Positions 45,586-54,373 of a stretch of DNA of 64,000 nucleotides are shown here, piece by piece. The stretch covers positions 62,001 to 126,000 of the forward strand of contig NZ_BAFM01000002.1 in the NCBI RefSeq assembly GCF_000334895.1, in the 5' to 3' direction. How positions within the stretch are numbered: the first letter of the stretch is position 1; every line of letters starts with the position of its first letter. Below the pieces are notes generated by a model. That model had not been told where the DNA came from. It did not search any database and saw nothing but the letters and a program-made list of their open reading frames with translations. The translations under genes and the position numbers were made by a program. This DNA comes from Halococcus agarilyticus. Lineage in GTDB: Archaea > Halobacteriota > Halobacteria > Halobacteriales > Halococcaceae.

Positions 45586-48310
45586 CGAGTCGGCGTTTGA
45601 GCCCGTCGAGCCGGACGAGCGCCTCCACGGGCGTCGTCTCGGCGATCCGCAGGCTCCGTAGTTCGGCTACGATCTCGTCGGGGATAGCCGCTTCGTCCGG
45701 GTCGGTTTCGGCCGCGGGATCGTCGTCGGGACGACCGCTATCGTCGTCTGCTTCACTGCTGTCGTCGTCCCTGTTTCGGTCGCCGTGAGCGTGTTCGGCG
45801 GCCCCCACAGCCACGAGTTCGCGCGAGCGCTCGACCACCGGCTCGGGAACGCCGGCCAGACGCGCGACATCGACGCCGTACGAGGCCGAGGCAGCCCCGT
45901 CGGCCACCGTGTGAAGGAAGGTCACCTCGCCGTCGGTCCGGTCGGCCGCGAACTGGAGGGTCTGGACGCCGTCGAGTTTCTCGGCGAGGTCGGTGAGACC
46001 GTGGTAGTGGGTCGCGAAGAGTGTCGTCGCGCCGATCTCGTCGTGAATGAACTCCGTCACCGCTCGGGCGATCGCTTCGCCGTCGGTGGTGCTGGTCCCC
46101 CGACCCACCTCGTCGAGGAGAACAAGTGAGCTTTCGGTCGCGCCGTGGAGGATGTCGGTGAGTTCTGCCATCTCGCGCATGAACGTCGACTGGCCGCCCG
46201 CGATGTCGTCGCTCGCGCCGACCCGGGTGAACACCCGATCGACGATCGGGAGGCGTGCCTCCTGGGCCGGCACGAAACTTCCCATCTGGGCGAGGATCGC
46301 GATCAGCGCGATCTGGCGCATGTACGTCGATTTGCCCGCCATGTTCGGCCCGGTGATGATAGCGAAGCGCTCCCCACACAGATCGGCGTCGTTCGGCACG
46401 AACTCGGCGTGGCGTTCGACCACCGGGTGTCGCCCCTCGCGGATCTCGATGCCGTCCTTGCCGAACGCGGGACGGGCGTAGTCGTTCTCGACGGCGACGC
46501 CCGCGAGGGTACGGAGCACGTCGAGGCTCGCGAGATGGTCCGCGAGCCTCTGGATGCGGCCGGTTTCGGCCGCGATCTCGCTTCGGATGTCGGTAAACAA
46601 CTGGTGTTCGCGCGCATCGGCGCGCTCGGCCGCGCCGAGGATCTCGTCCTCGCGGCGCTCCAGTTCGGGCGTATAGAATCGCTCGGAGTTCTTCAGCGTC
46701 TGTCGCCTGGTGTATTCCTCGGGAACCCTATCGAGGTTCGGGTTCGTGACCTCGATGTAGTAGCCGTGGACTTCGGTGTGGCCCACCGACAGCGAGTCGA
46801 TCCCCGTCCGCTCGCGCTCGCGGTCTTCGAGGCTCGCCACCCACTCGCGGCCCTCGCGCGCGGTCGTCCGGAGGTCGTCGAGGTCGTCGTCGAACCCCGG
46901 CGCGATGACACCGCCCTCGGTGATCTCGGCCGGCGGCTCGGCCTGGATCGCGCGACCGATCAGCCCCCGCACGTCGTCAAGCGCGTCGAATCCCTCGCGA
47001 CACTCGACGAGCAGGTCGGATTCGGCGTCCGCCAGGGTCTCCCGAAGGCGTGGAACGACATCGAGCGTCGCCTTCAGCGCGCGCAGGTCGCGGGCGTTCG
47101 CCCGGCCGCGCGAGACGCGCGCGGCGAGCCGCTCGACGTCGTACACTTCTCGAAGGAGTTCGCGGGCTTCCTCGCGGACCAACGAATCGCGCGTCAGCTC
47201 CTCGACGGCGTCGAGACGGGCTTCGATCGCCGCACGATCGAGCAGCGGGCGTCGGAGCCACCGGTCGAGCTCCCGGCGGCCGAGCGCACAGGAGGTTTCG
47301 TCGAGCACCGCCACGAGGGTGTGCTCGTCGTCTGACGGGTTCTCGAACACGTCGAGGCTCCGGAGCGCGGTCGCGCCGAGACCCATCCGGTCGCGCGGGT
47401 CGTATCTGGTGAGCCGCGTGACGTGGCCGAGCTCGCCATCTGTGGCCTGGGTATGTTCCGCGTAGGCGAGCAGCGCGCCCGCGGCACGGATCTCGGCCTC
47501 GCACTCGAACACCGCGTCCGGGCGCGGTGCGTACGACGCGATGCGCTCGCGGGCGGCCTCGGGCTCGAATGCCGCCGCGTCGTGCGGCGTCACCATGCAG
47601 TCGACATCGAAGTTCTCCCTCGAAACCTCGGGCGCGAGAACGATCTCGGCGGGGGCGAGCCTGTCGAGCTCGTCCTGAATCACCCCCCGTGAATCGGCGC
47701 TCGTGGCGCGGAACTCGCCGGTCGAGACGTCGACGAACGCGACGGCGTAGGTCGTTCCCGACGGTTCCGCGCCTGGCTCCGTGCTCGATTTCGCGCTGGT
47801 TCCGCCGTCCGTTTCGGCGTCGGTTGCTTCGTCCACTGCGGGCTCGATGGTCGTGTCGTGTGTCTCGCCCGCCACGTCCGCCGCGAGACAGGCGACGTAG
47901 TTGTTGGCGGGCGCAAGCAGTTCGTCCTCGACGACCGTCCCGGGCGTCACGACGCGGGTGACAGCCCGATCGACGACGCCGGTGGCTTCGTCGGCGTCCT
48001 CGACCTGCTCGGCGATCGCGATCCGGTAGCCCGCATCGAGCAGGGTTTCGACGTAGGTGGCTGCGTTGTCGATCGGGATCCCCGCCATCGGGTAGGTCCC
48101 AGTACTATCCTCGCGCTGGGTGAGGGTGATCTCGAGCTCGCGCGAAATCGTTTCGGCCGCCCCGCAGAACGCCTCGTAGAAGTCGCCCATCTGAAAGAGG
48201 AGGAGCGCGTCGTCGTACGCCGCACAGAGTTCGACGTACTGGCTCATCATCGGCGTGAGGTCCTCGCGGTTCGCCGCCAGCCCCTCTGGCGGCCCGAGCG
48301 CGGCGTCCAT
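45569..48310 (-). CDS. mutS: DNA mismatch recognition ATPase MutS (MutS1 type)
   Basis: A 913-residue protein. The N-terminal mismatch domain has the F-x-E wedge in QMGDFYEAF. Connector, lever and clamp domains follow. The ATPase domain contains Walker A GPNMAGKST, MGSFVPA and Walker B LLDEVGRGTSTTDG. The C-terminal tail (about 825-885) is acidic and Asp-rich. An Asp/Ser/Glu-rich insertion occurs near residues 155-190. It overlaps mutL by 17 nt. Confidence 0.97.
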   Translation of the reverse strand: MDAALGPPEGLAANREDLTPMMSQYVELCAAYDDALLLFQMGDFYEAFCGAAETISRELEITLTQREDSTGTYPMAGIPIDNAATYVETLLDAGYRIAIAEQVEDADEATGVVDRAVTRVVTPGTVVEDELLAPANNYVACLAADVAGETHDTTIEPAVDEATDAETDGGTSAKSSTEPGAEPSGTTYAVAFVDVSTGEFRATSADSRGVIQDELDRLAPAEIVLAPEVSRENFDVDCMVTPHDAAAFEPEAARERIASYAPRPDAVFECEAEIRAAGALLAYAEHTQATDGELGHVTRLTRYDPRDRMGLGATALRSLDVFENPSDDEHTLVAVLDETSCALGRRELDRWLRRPLLDRAAIEARLDAVEELTRDSLVREEARELLREVYDVERLAARVSRGRANARDLRALKATLDVVPRLRETLADAESDLLVECREGFDALDDVRGLIGRAIQAEPPAEITEGGVIAPGFDDDLDDLRTTAREGREWVASLEDRERERTGIDSLSVGHTEVHGYYIEVTNPNLDRVPEEYTRRQTLKNSERFYTPELERREDEILGAAERADAREHQLFTDIRSEIAAETGRIQRLADHLASLDVLRTLAGVAVENDYARPAFGKDGIEIREGRHPVVERHAEFVPNDADLCGERFAIITGPNMAGKSTYMRQIALIAILAQMGSFVPAQEARLPIVDRVFTRVGASDDIAGGQSTFMREMAELTDILHGATESSLVLLDEVGRGTSTTDGEAIARAVTEFIHDEIGATTLFATHYHGLTDLAEKLDGVQTLQFAADRTDGEVTFLHTVADGAASASYGVDVARLAGVPEPVVERSRELVAVGAAEHAHGDRNRDDDSSEADDDSGRPDDDPAAETDPDEAAIPDEIVAELRSLRIAETTPVEALVRLDGLKRRLDDENH

Positions 48311-48362
48311 ACCCGCCCGCGGAACGGCATCCTACAAAGACTTGCGGGTGGTCGTCCGGAAC

Positions 48363-48370
48363 GGTTTTGT
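48363..48370 (+). promoter_or_regulatory. TATA-like box of the RimJ-type acetyltransferase gene
   Basis: GGTTTTGT centred about 26 nt before the ATG at 48393. It is divergent from mutS. Confidence 0.5.
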
Positions 48371-48392
48371 TTCGTCGTCGACACTCCGATCC

Positions 48393-48995
48393 ATGTTCCC
48401 CGAGCGCATCGAGACCGATCGCCTGGTGCTCGAACGCCTCTGTCACGAGCACGTCGACCTTCAGGAGTTCTATCGGATCTGTTCGGACGGCGACGGGAGC
48501 GAGGAGATGGACGAGGTCACGCGCTACATGCCGTGGGATCCTCACGCGACGATCAACGACTCGAAGGAGTTCGTCGACCGCTGTGAAAAGCAGTGGGACG
48601 ACGCCGAGGCAGCGACGTATTTCATCCGACCGCGTGAGGGCGAAGGCGGCGCGGGCGAGTTCGCGGGCAACGCCGGTCTGAGTATCGACTGGGATCGACG
48701 TACCGGCACGCTGGGAACCTGGCTCCGCAAGCGCTTCTGGGGCCGTGGCTACTCGGGCGAGCGCGCGGCGGCGCTGATGGACCTCGCCTTCGAACGCCTC
48801 GATCTCGACTGCGTCGCGGTCACCCACCACGCCGACAACGAGAAATCGCGGCGGGCGATCGAGAAGTACGTCGAGGCCCACGGCGGCCGCTGCGACGGTC
48901 GTCTGCGGAACTGGGTTCCCTACGGCGACGAGATCGCCGACGAGTACCGGTACACCGTGACCCAGGCGGAGTACCGCGACGCGACCGAAGACTGA
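48393..48995 (+). CDS. RimJ/RimL-type GNAT acetyltransferase
   Basis: A 200-residue protein of the ribosomal-protein acetyltransferase-like branch: IETDRLVLERL at the start, then GNAGLSIDW, GTWLRKRFWGRGYSGE (acetyl-CoA loop) and HADNEKSRRAIEKY. The substrate may be a protein N-terminus or a small amine; this cannot be decided. It is transcribed divergently from mutS and convergent with the next GNAT gene. Confidence 0.9.
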   Translation: MFPERIETDRLVLERLCHEHVDLQEFYRICSDGDGSEEMDEVTRYMPWDPHATINDSKEFVDRCEKQWDDAEAATYFIRPREGEGGAGEFAGNAGLSIDWDRRTGTLGTWLRKRFWGRGYSGERAAALMDLAFERLDLDCVAVTHHADNEKSRRAIEKYVEAHGGRCDGRLRNWVPYGDEIADEYRYTVTQAEYRDATED

Positions 48996-49004
48996 GAGCG
49001 CGAA

Positions 49005-49499
49005 CTAATCGAGGTCGCGCGCGACCAGCTCGCCCCACGGCTCGAACCCCTCGCGTCGGTAGACGCTCGCGGCCCGGCCGTTCTCGCGACCGACATCGAG
49101 CGCGATCCGGTCGACGGGGAGGTCCTGATCGCGAGCGCACTCGTACGCCGCCGCGAGAAGATCGTCCGCGAGCCCCGTCCCGCGGGCAGACTCGCGGACG
49201 TAGAGCTCGTTCAACACCGCGGCGTCCCAGATCATCGCGAACTCTTCGGGGAGGACGAAGACGTAGCCCGCGAGTCCGTCCTCGTCGCTCGATTCGGCGA
49301 CGGTCACACAGTCGGCGTCGTGCTCGACACATCGCTCGACCCACGCGAGGTAGCGCTCGCGGTAGTCGTCAGTGAGTTTTCCGTCGTACGTATCGGCTTT
49401 CTCGCCCTCGCCCAAACGACCGAGCTCGTGCTCGAACCGTGCCTTTAGTTCCCAGAGCGCTGCCGCGTCCCCTTCGGGGTCATACGATCTGTGTTCCAT
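49005..49499 (-). CDS. GNAT-family acetyltransferase
   Basis: A 164-residue single GNAT domain. The acetyl-CoA loop is VRESARGTGLADDLL (about residues 100-114) and the closing motif is NGRAASVYRREGFEPWG. It opens with EHRSYDPEGDAAALWELKAR, a segment whose decayed copy lies at 50701-50808. The substrate is unknown. It starts at ATG 49499. Confidence 0.9.
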   Translation of the reverse strand: MEHRSYDPEGDAAALWELKARFEHELGRLGEGEKADTYDGKLTDDYRERYLAWVERCVEHDADCVTVAESSDEDGLAGYVFVLPEEFAMIWDAAVLNELYVRESARGTGLADDLLAAAYECARDQDLPVDRIALDVGRENGRAASVYRREGFEPWGELVARDLD

Positions 49500-49589
49500 G
49501 CGCGGCGTTCGTCGGTCGAGGGGATACGGATTCCGGCAGCGCGGCTGCACAGTAGTCCACGAAATCAGCACCCGTGTTGGATGGATCGG

Positions 49590-50663
49590 TCATTCGTTTC
49601 CGGCGTCGTCTCCCCACCGACTGAGTCGGCCCCACTCCTCCTGCGGACGATTGAGCGCGCGGTAGATCGACGTGATCCGGGATGGGTGGTGCCAGTCCGG
49701 ATCGTTGAACTCGAGATCGTGGTCCAGCACGGTGGCCCCGTAGTTCTCGGCGGCCAGCTGTGTCTGGTGGGCCGCAGTCAGTATCGGCACGTAGGTGTTC
49801 GAGGCGTGGGCGATGGCGAGCGCGTAGCTCGGGTCCTTCGCCCAGTCGGAGGTCCGCATCCTGGTGTGGGTGCCCCGATCGTCGACTCGAAATCCTCGAT
49901 CCTCGGGATCGTGTCCATCGGCGTCGGTAGCTCGCTCGAACCCCTCGGACGACGGGTACCCGGTGCCGAAGTACGACCCAGGGATGTCCCATTCGAGCAG
50001 GTCGACGACACGCTCGGGATCGACACCGTTCTGCGTGAGGAACTCAGTCACCTCGGCGGCGATGGCCGCCAGACACGTCGCGCGCAGGACGTTGGCCGCC
50101 TTGACGACGTGGCCGTTGCCGATCCCCTCGAAGAACTCGTGGCGGTGGGCCAGGATCTCGATGACGGGTCGCACCTGTTCGTAGTCCTCGGGCGTCCCAC
50201 CCGCGAACATCGTGTACGCGGGACCGAGATCGTCGTCGGACTCGCCCGGGCCTTGGTGGGTGATCCCGCAGTCCACGTAGCCAGCGCCGCGCTCGTGACA
50301 GATCGCCTGGTATCGAACGTCGAGGTTCGGCGGTGTCGTCCCCGTATCGAGCACGACCTGCCCCGAGCCGAGCGTTTCGAGAACGCCGTCTTCCCCTTCC
50401 ATCGCGGTTTCGACGGCTTCCCGATCCGGGAGGGAGAGCACGATGACCTCAGTCTCGCTCGCCACGTCCGCGGGACTCTCCGCAGCGTCCGCACCCGACT
50501 CGACGGCCGCTGCGACCGCTTCCGGATCCACGTCGAAGACGACAGGTTCGTAGCCCGCTTCCGAGAGGTTGATCGCGAACCACCGGCCGACGCGACCGGT
50601 ACCGATCAGCCCGACGCCGTCGACACGTCGCTCGTCACGACTGCTGTCGCTGTCCGCTGTCAT
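49590..50663 (-). CDS. NAD(P)-dependent beta-hydroxyacid dehydrogenase family protein
   Basis: A 357-residue protein related to 3-hydroxyisobutyrate/6-phosphogluconate dehydrogenases. The cofactor loop is GLIGTGRVGRW and the catalytic lysine is probably in NGHVVKAANVLRA. The substrate-binding segment DCGITHQGPGES replaces the usual SGG, so the substrate may differ from hydroxyisobutyrate. The ATG at 50663 is preferred over a start 11 codons upstream. It lies between an intact GNAT gene and its decayed copy. Confidence 0.87.
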   Translation of the reverse strand: MTADSDSSRDERRVDGVGLIGTGRVGRWFAINLSEAGYEPVVFDVDPEAVAAAVESGADAAESPADVASETEVIVLSLPDREAVETAMEGEDGVLETLGSGQVVLDTGTTPPNLDVRYQAICHERGAGYVDCGITHQGPGESDDDLGPAYTMFAGGTPEDYEQVRPVIEILAHRHEFFEGIGNGHVVKAANVLRATCLAAIAAEVTEFLTQNGVDPERVVDLLEWDIPGSYFGTGYPSSEGFERATDADGHDPEDRGFRVDDRGTHTRMRTSDWAKDPSYALAIAHASNTYVPILTAAHQTQLAAENYGATVLDHDLEFNDPDWHHPSRITSIYRALNRPQEEWGRLSRWGDDAGNE

Positions 50664-50700
50664 ATCGGTGGACTGGCCGTCGAACAGGACGGGCAAAAGT

Positions 50701-50808
50701 CTACTGACGAGTTCTCAGTCCGAGGTCGTCGGGACCGCGCTCGAATCGTTCCTTCGACCCCCACAGCGCCGCCGCATCGCGTTCGGGATCGTACGGTCTG
50801 CGTTCTAT
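50701..50808 (-). pseudogene. Decayed 5' fragment of a GNAT acetyltransferase
   Basis: Thirty-five codons that match the first 24 or so residues of the intact gene at 49005-49499: ERRPYDPERDAAALWGSKER against EHRSYDPEGDAAALWELKAR. The start codon has become ATA, and after the shared segment the frame runs into TAG at 50701-50703. The similarity continues upstream of the start (GCGGTGTTCGTCGATCG versus GCGGCGTTCGTCGGTCG), so DNA including the 5' flank was duplicated and then lost. Confidence 0.8.
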
Positions 50809-50878
50809 GTGCGGTGTTCGTCGATCGCGTAGTTACACGTATCGGAACCACTATTCCGACCTCGATCGATCGTGAAGC

Positions 50879-51277
50879 GTGTCACGAGCGAAGCTCGCCC
50901 TCCGATTCGTCGTGGCGCTCGTCGCGTTCACCGCTCTCGTCCAGCCGCTTCTGGCCCTCTTCACCCCGCCGGACGCCTACCTCACGCTCGTCGCCGCCGG
51001 AATCGCCGGTCTCGTCGCCGTTCCGACGGCAATCGTCTTCGTCCGCCAGTCACGGTCGCTCGAACGGTTGGGCAAGTACTTTCTGGCGGTGAACGTCCTC
51101 GTCGTTCTCACCGCACTCGTGGCCGGCGGTCTTCGGGTCGTCGCTCGACCGCTCGTCGGCCACGGTTGGACGGCACAAACGCTGTTCAACCTCACGGCTA
51201 TCGTTCCGGCGTACGCTCTCGCCTTCCATCTCGTCTACCGTGGCGGATACAATCGGCTGAAAGCCCGATTCGCTTAA
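50879..51277 (+). CDS. Four-helix membrane protein of unknown function
   Basis: A 132-residue hydrophobic protein with four predicted transmembrane segments (about 8-28, 33-51, 67-88 and 100-120) and a basic C-terminus. It starts with GTG; an ACTATTCC box centred about 26 nt upstream supports this. No family is recognised. Its stop overlaps the stop of the convergent membrane hydrolase gene. Confidence 0.65.
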   Translation: MSRAKLALRFVVALVAFTALVQPLLALFTPPDAYLTLVAAGIAGLVAVPTAIVFVRQSRSLERLGKYFLAVNVLVVLTALVAGGLRVVARPLVGHGWTAQTLFNLTAIVPAYALAFHLVYRGGYNRLKARFA

Positions 51278-51903
51278 CGATCGTCCCACAACCGGACCCC
51301 GAGAACGAACACGCTCGTGAGGATCAACAGGAGCTGCCAGCCCGACTGGGCCACCGGGAAGACCCGCTCGACGTTTTCGGGTTCGGCTCCCCGCGTGGGA
51401 TCGACCCCGCTATTGATGTGGACCTGCTCGGTGGAGCCGCGTGCGGCCCCGCTCTCCCCGCCGCCGAGTTCGACGAACGTCTGGACGAGTCCACGGTTGT
51501 TCGAGAACAGCAACTCGCCCGAGAGCGCGTAGAACTGGTCGTGGATCGGGTAGAGGAGGTTCACGCCGCCGGCGACCAGGTCGAGACCGATGGCGGCGAA
51601 CGCGACCGCCGCAACACTGACCCACGCGATCCGGACGCCGCGGGCACGCCACCGCCCTCGGACGAACGAGCGATCGCGGAGGCGGGTGTCGGCGTAGAGC
51701 AGCGCCGCCGCCCCGAGCGGAAGGAGGAGGGTGTGGAGCACCGAGCGATGACCGCCGTCGATGAAGAATCCAGCGAAGGCGTCGAGATCGGGGAGGATCG
51801 TCACCCCGAGCACGACCGCGACCGCACGGGCGTCGAAGACGTCTCCCAGCAGACTGGCGGCGAGCAGCCCCGCGAGCGCGCAGTGGACGACCGTCGATGG
51901 CAC
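51274..51903 (-). CDS. Membrane-bound metal-dependent hydrolase, YdjM-like
   Basis: A 209-residue integral membrane protein with about four helices. The family pattern appears as HCALAGLL near the N-terminus, ILPDLDAF, and HRSVLHTLLLP, supplying His and Asp residues that could bind metal. The second half includes a large outside loop and a C-terminal helix (QLLLILTSVFVLGVRLW). Start is GTG at 51903, with a GGCTATCGG box about 28 nt upstream. The biochemical role is unproven for the family. Confidence 0.82.
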   Translation of the reverse strand: MPSTVVHCALAGLLAASLLGDVFDARAVAVVLGVTILPDLDAFAGFFIDGGHRSVLHTLLLPLGAAALLYADTRLRDRSFVRGRWRARGVRIAWVSVAAVAFAAIGLDLVAGGVNLLYPIHDQFYALSGELLFSNNRGLVQTFVELGGGESGAARGSTEQVHINSGVDPTRGAEPENVERVFPVAQSGWQLLLILTSVFVLGVRLWDDR

Positions 51904-52027
51904 AGTCGGGCGTCGGTCCGCCCGCCGATAGCCCTTCCGGCGGCGGTTGGCGGTCACGTCGATGGTCGGGACGGCGTCTCGTCGTCGAGCCAGCGTCTCG
52001 CGGGCGACGATCGCGTTCGGTCGGCAG

Positions 52028-52035
52028 GCTTTTCC
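52028..52035 (+). promoter_or_regulatory. TATA-like box of the XRE regulator
   Basis: GCTTTTCC centred 28 nt before the ATG at 52060. It supports that start within a much longer open frame. Confidence 0.5.
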
Positions 52036-52059
52036 CGGAACGCTCTGGAGGTGGGCGGT

Positions 52060-52770
52060 ATGGATGGGGGTGGGCCGCGGCGCGAACTCGCCGGGAAGAT
52101 CGCGGGCGACGTGGTGTTGAGCGACGACCCCGGCGCGACGATCCGCAAGTGGCGAACGGACTTCGACGTCTCTCAGACCGCGCTCGCCGACCAGCTCGAC
52201 GTCTCGGCGTCGGTGGTCTCCGATTACGAGAGCGGCCGGCGGGCGAGTCCCGGCATCAGCATCGTTCGCCGCGTGATCGAGGCGCTGCTCGATGTCGACG
52301 AGGCCCGCGGCGGCGAGCATCTCCGCCAGTACGCCCGCGTGCTCTCGGCGGGCTTCGAGGGCGACATCGTGCGCGACCTTCGCGAGTATCCGACCGCCGT
52401 CGGGTTGGAGCGGTTCTACCGCACGATCGGCGCGACCGAAGTCGTCGCGGGCAGCCACGACACCGTCGCGGGCCACACCGTGATCGACTCGATCGAGGCG
52501 ATCACCCGACTCTCCTCCGAGGAGTTCTACCGCCTCTACGGCCAGAGCACGAACCGTGCCCTGGTGTTCACCGGCGTCACCCGGGGCGAGTCGCCGCTGG
52601 TCGCGCTCCGGGTGGTGACCCCCACCCCGAACGCGGTCGTGCTCCACGGACTCGGTGAGGACGACCTCTGGGAGCACGCGCCCGCGCTCGCCCGCGCCGA
52701 CGGGTTCTCGCTCGCGGTGTGTGACGGGGCTCTCGACGGGGTGCTCGACACGCTCGCCGAGTTCCCGTAG
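52060..52770 (+). CDS. XRE-family transcriptional regulator with C-terminal sensor-like domain
   Basis: A 236-residue protein. Residues 25-85 are a helix-turn-helix: IRKWRTDFDVSQTALADQL, then recognition helix SASVVSDYESGRRASP. Residues 110-236 form a haloarchaeal/archaeal domain with no known ligand (RFYRTIGATEVVAG; NRALVFTGVTRGESPLVAL). The overall layout is shared by a conserved archaeal regulator group. It lies divergent from the membrane hydrolase gene. Its target genes are unknown. Confidence 0.85.
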   Translation: MDGGGPRRELAGKIAGDVVLSDDPGATIRKWRTDFDVSQTALADQLDVSASVVSDYESGRRASPGISIVRRVIEALLDVDEARGGEHLRQYARVLSAGFEGDIVRDLREYPTAVGLERFYRTIGATEVVAGSHDTVAGHTVIDSIEAITRLSSEEFYRLYGQSTNRALVFTGVTRGESPLVALRVVTPTPNAVVLHGLGEDDLWEHAPALARADGFSLAVCDGALDGVLDTLAEFP

Positions 52771-52923
52771 CTGTCGGGAGCGGCGGGAATCTTCGGAGTT
52801 CTCATATCACGGATCGGCGACTCGTCGAGCTCGGCGTGGGAGATACAGGGCGCGTCTCAGTCACCAACTTTCCGTCAAGTAGCGAGAGTGTAATCGATCA
52901 ATACAGAACGTGAGATGAACAGG

Positions 52924-53415
52924 TCACTCCTGATTGCTGTAGGTCTGCTGGTAGCCGTGTGTATAGATCTCGATGAGGTTCCCCCATGGGTCCTTGCAGT
53001 AGGTCATTTGGTATTCTTGATCCGGAAACAGGTGCCAGATATCTGTATGGTGGCTTCCTCCAGCGTCCTCGATATCCGCAGCGAGTTCTTCGATGTCGGG
53101 ATCGACGACACAGATGTGAAAGAATCCTTCGTCGTGCGGATCGGGGTCCTGAGGAGTGACGTCGTCGAATTCGAAGAACTCGATACCAGTTCCATTCCCA
53201 GTCGCTGTGTGCGCGATTCTGACCGTCTCGAACTCACCGAGGACGTCTCGACAAAGCTCGGCCATCTGTGAGTTGTCGTCACCGCCAACCTCCATCGGAC
53301 CGAGGAGACGCTGGAAACCGAGAACATTCTCGTACCAATCAAGCGCAGCATCGATATCCGGTACTGTTACTCCGACGTGCGCCATCGGACGAGGCTGGGG
53401 CATCTGAGTATTCAT
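52924..53415 (-). CDS. VOC superfamily (glyoxalase/dioxygenase) protein, low-GC
   Basis: A 163-residue protein. Metal-ligand segments are visible: HVGVTVPDIDAALDWYENVLGF, RIAHTATG, FFHICVVDPD and LIEIYTH. It looks like a lactoylglutathione lyase or extradiol dioxygenase relative. Its codons are clearly less GC-rich than the surrounding genes, and it lies in an AT-richer patch (52770-53770) next to a large inverted repeat, so it may be a recent arrival. Confidence 0.87.
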   Translation of the reverse strand: MNTQMPQPRPMAHVGVTVPDIDAALDWYENVLGFQRLLGPMEVGGDDNSQMAELCRDVLGEFETVRIAHTATGNGTGIEFFEFDDVTPQDPDPHDEGFFHICVVDPDIEELAADIEDAGGSHHTDIWHLFPDQEYQMTYCKDPWGNLIEIYTHGYQQTYSNQE

Positions 53416-53772
53416 TTGATCGAGGACGGGTTAAGTTTGGCGACGCTCTGAAACCATCAGAGTTAGAGTTGTCTTTAGCCAGCGGACAAGCTGGTATAGC
53501 CAATCTCAGATACTAGAAAATCGAAGGTTTCAGATAAACCTCATACAAATATCTATAATCGACTTATACGTTGCTTTGCATACTTTCTACCGACTATCAG
53601 AAATCCCCTGCAAGATACAGCCTCTGTATCTTGCACGGCACTTCTGACAGCCGTCGGAGAGTACGCGAGACAGGACTGTGGATTCCACTGCTGATCTCGC
53701 CATCGATTCCGGCGATCGTCGCAGCCAGTTCGCCCAGCTATTTCCGGCACGGCAGAGAACGAACGACGACCC
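53416..53772. other. AT-richer gene-free interval
   Basis: About 357 nt between the VOC gene and the acetyltransferase. It holds a 43-bp-arm inverted repeat (53578-53666) and no supportable gene. The promoters of both divergent flanking genes must lie here, although no clear TATA box was assigned. Confidence 0.5.
53578..53666. repeat. Large inverted repeat with perfect 12-bp core
   Basis: Arms 53578-53620 and 53624-53666 pair at about 33 of 43 positions around the loop CCT. The inner 12 bp (TGCAAGATACAG/CTGTATCTTGCA) pair perfectly. It is larger and less GC-rich than other hairpins here. It could be a miniature transposon, paired ends of a lost element, or a strong bidirectional terminator. 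Confidence 0.8.
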
Positions 53773-54330
53773 ATGCCCACCGAGAAAGCGAAGATGCTGA
53801 ACGGCGAGCCCTACGACGCGAGCGACCCCGAACTCGTGGCCGAACGGGAACGCGCACGAAAACGTACCCGGCAGTACAACGCGACCGACGAAACAGCCCA
53901 CGAACGGCGAAACGAACTCCTTGACGAACTCCTCGGCTCGACGGGTACAGACCCCTATGTCGAACCACCCTTCCGGTGTGACTACGGTGACAACATCCAC
54001 GTCGGCGAGGAGTTCTACGCCAACTTCGACTGTGTGATGCTCGACGTCCGCCGGATCGAGATCGGTCGCAACTGTCTCGTGGGACCAGGCGTCCACGTCT
54101 ACACCGCGACCCATCCGATCGGCGCGGCCGAGCGAGCCGAGGGACTGGAGTCCGGCGAACCGGTGACGGTCGGCGACGACGTCTGGATCGGCGGGCGTGC
54201 CGTGATCGATCCCGGCGTCACGGTCGGCGACGGTGCGGTGATCGGCTCCGGCGCGGTCGTCACCGAGGACGTTCCCGACGGTGTCGTGGTCAAAGGGAAT
54301 CCGGCGGAAATCGTGAAAGAGCTCGATTGA
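53773..54330 (+). CDS. Maltose/galactoside O-acetyltransferase family protein
   Basis: A 185-residue left-handed beta-helix acetyltransferase. The N-terminal helices (EKAKMLNGEPYDASDPELVAE shortened family start) precede hexapeptide repeats from about residue 65. The catalytic His is in TATHPIG, and VGDDVWIGGRAVI and VIGSGAVVTEDVPDGVVVKG complete the helix. It transfers acetyl groups from acetyl-CoA to a sugar hydroxyl; the exact sugar is unknown. It is convergent with the HMG-CoA synthase gene. Confidence 0.93.
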   Translation: MPTEKAKMLNGEPYDASDPELVAERERARKRTRQYNATDETAHERRNELLDELLGSTGTDPYVEPPFRCDYGDNIHVGEEFYANFDCVMLDVRRIEIGRNCLVGPGVHVYTATHPIGAAERAEGLESGEPVTVGDDVWIGGRAVIDPGVTVGDGAVIGSGAVVTEDVPDGVVVKGNPAEIVKELD

Positions 54331-54373
54331 ACGCGACAGTTCGGAGTCGACGCCCGGCCGACGAGCTGGACGG

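Noticed and set aside
50872-52770. One 632-codon protein on the plus strand
   Set aside because: The first two thirds run antisense to the membrane hydrolase gene and across a separate membrane protein gene. The true regulator begins at 52060, where the helix-turn-helix domain and a TATA-like box fit.
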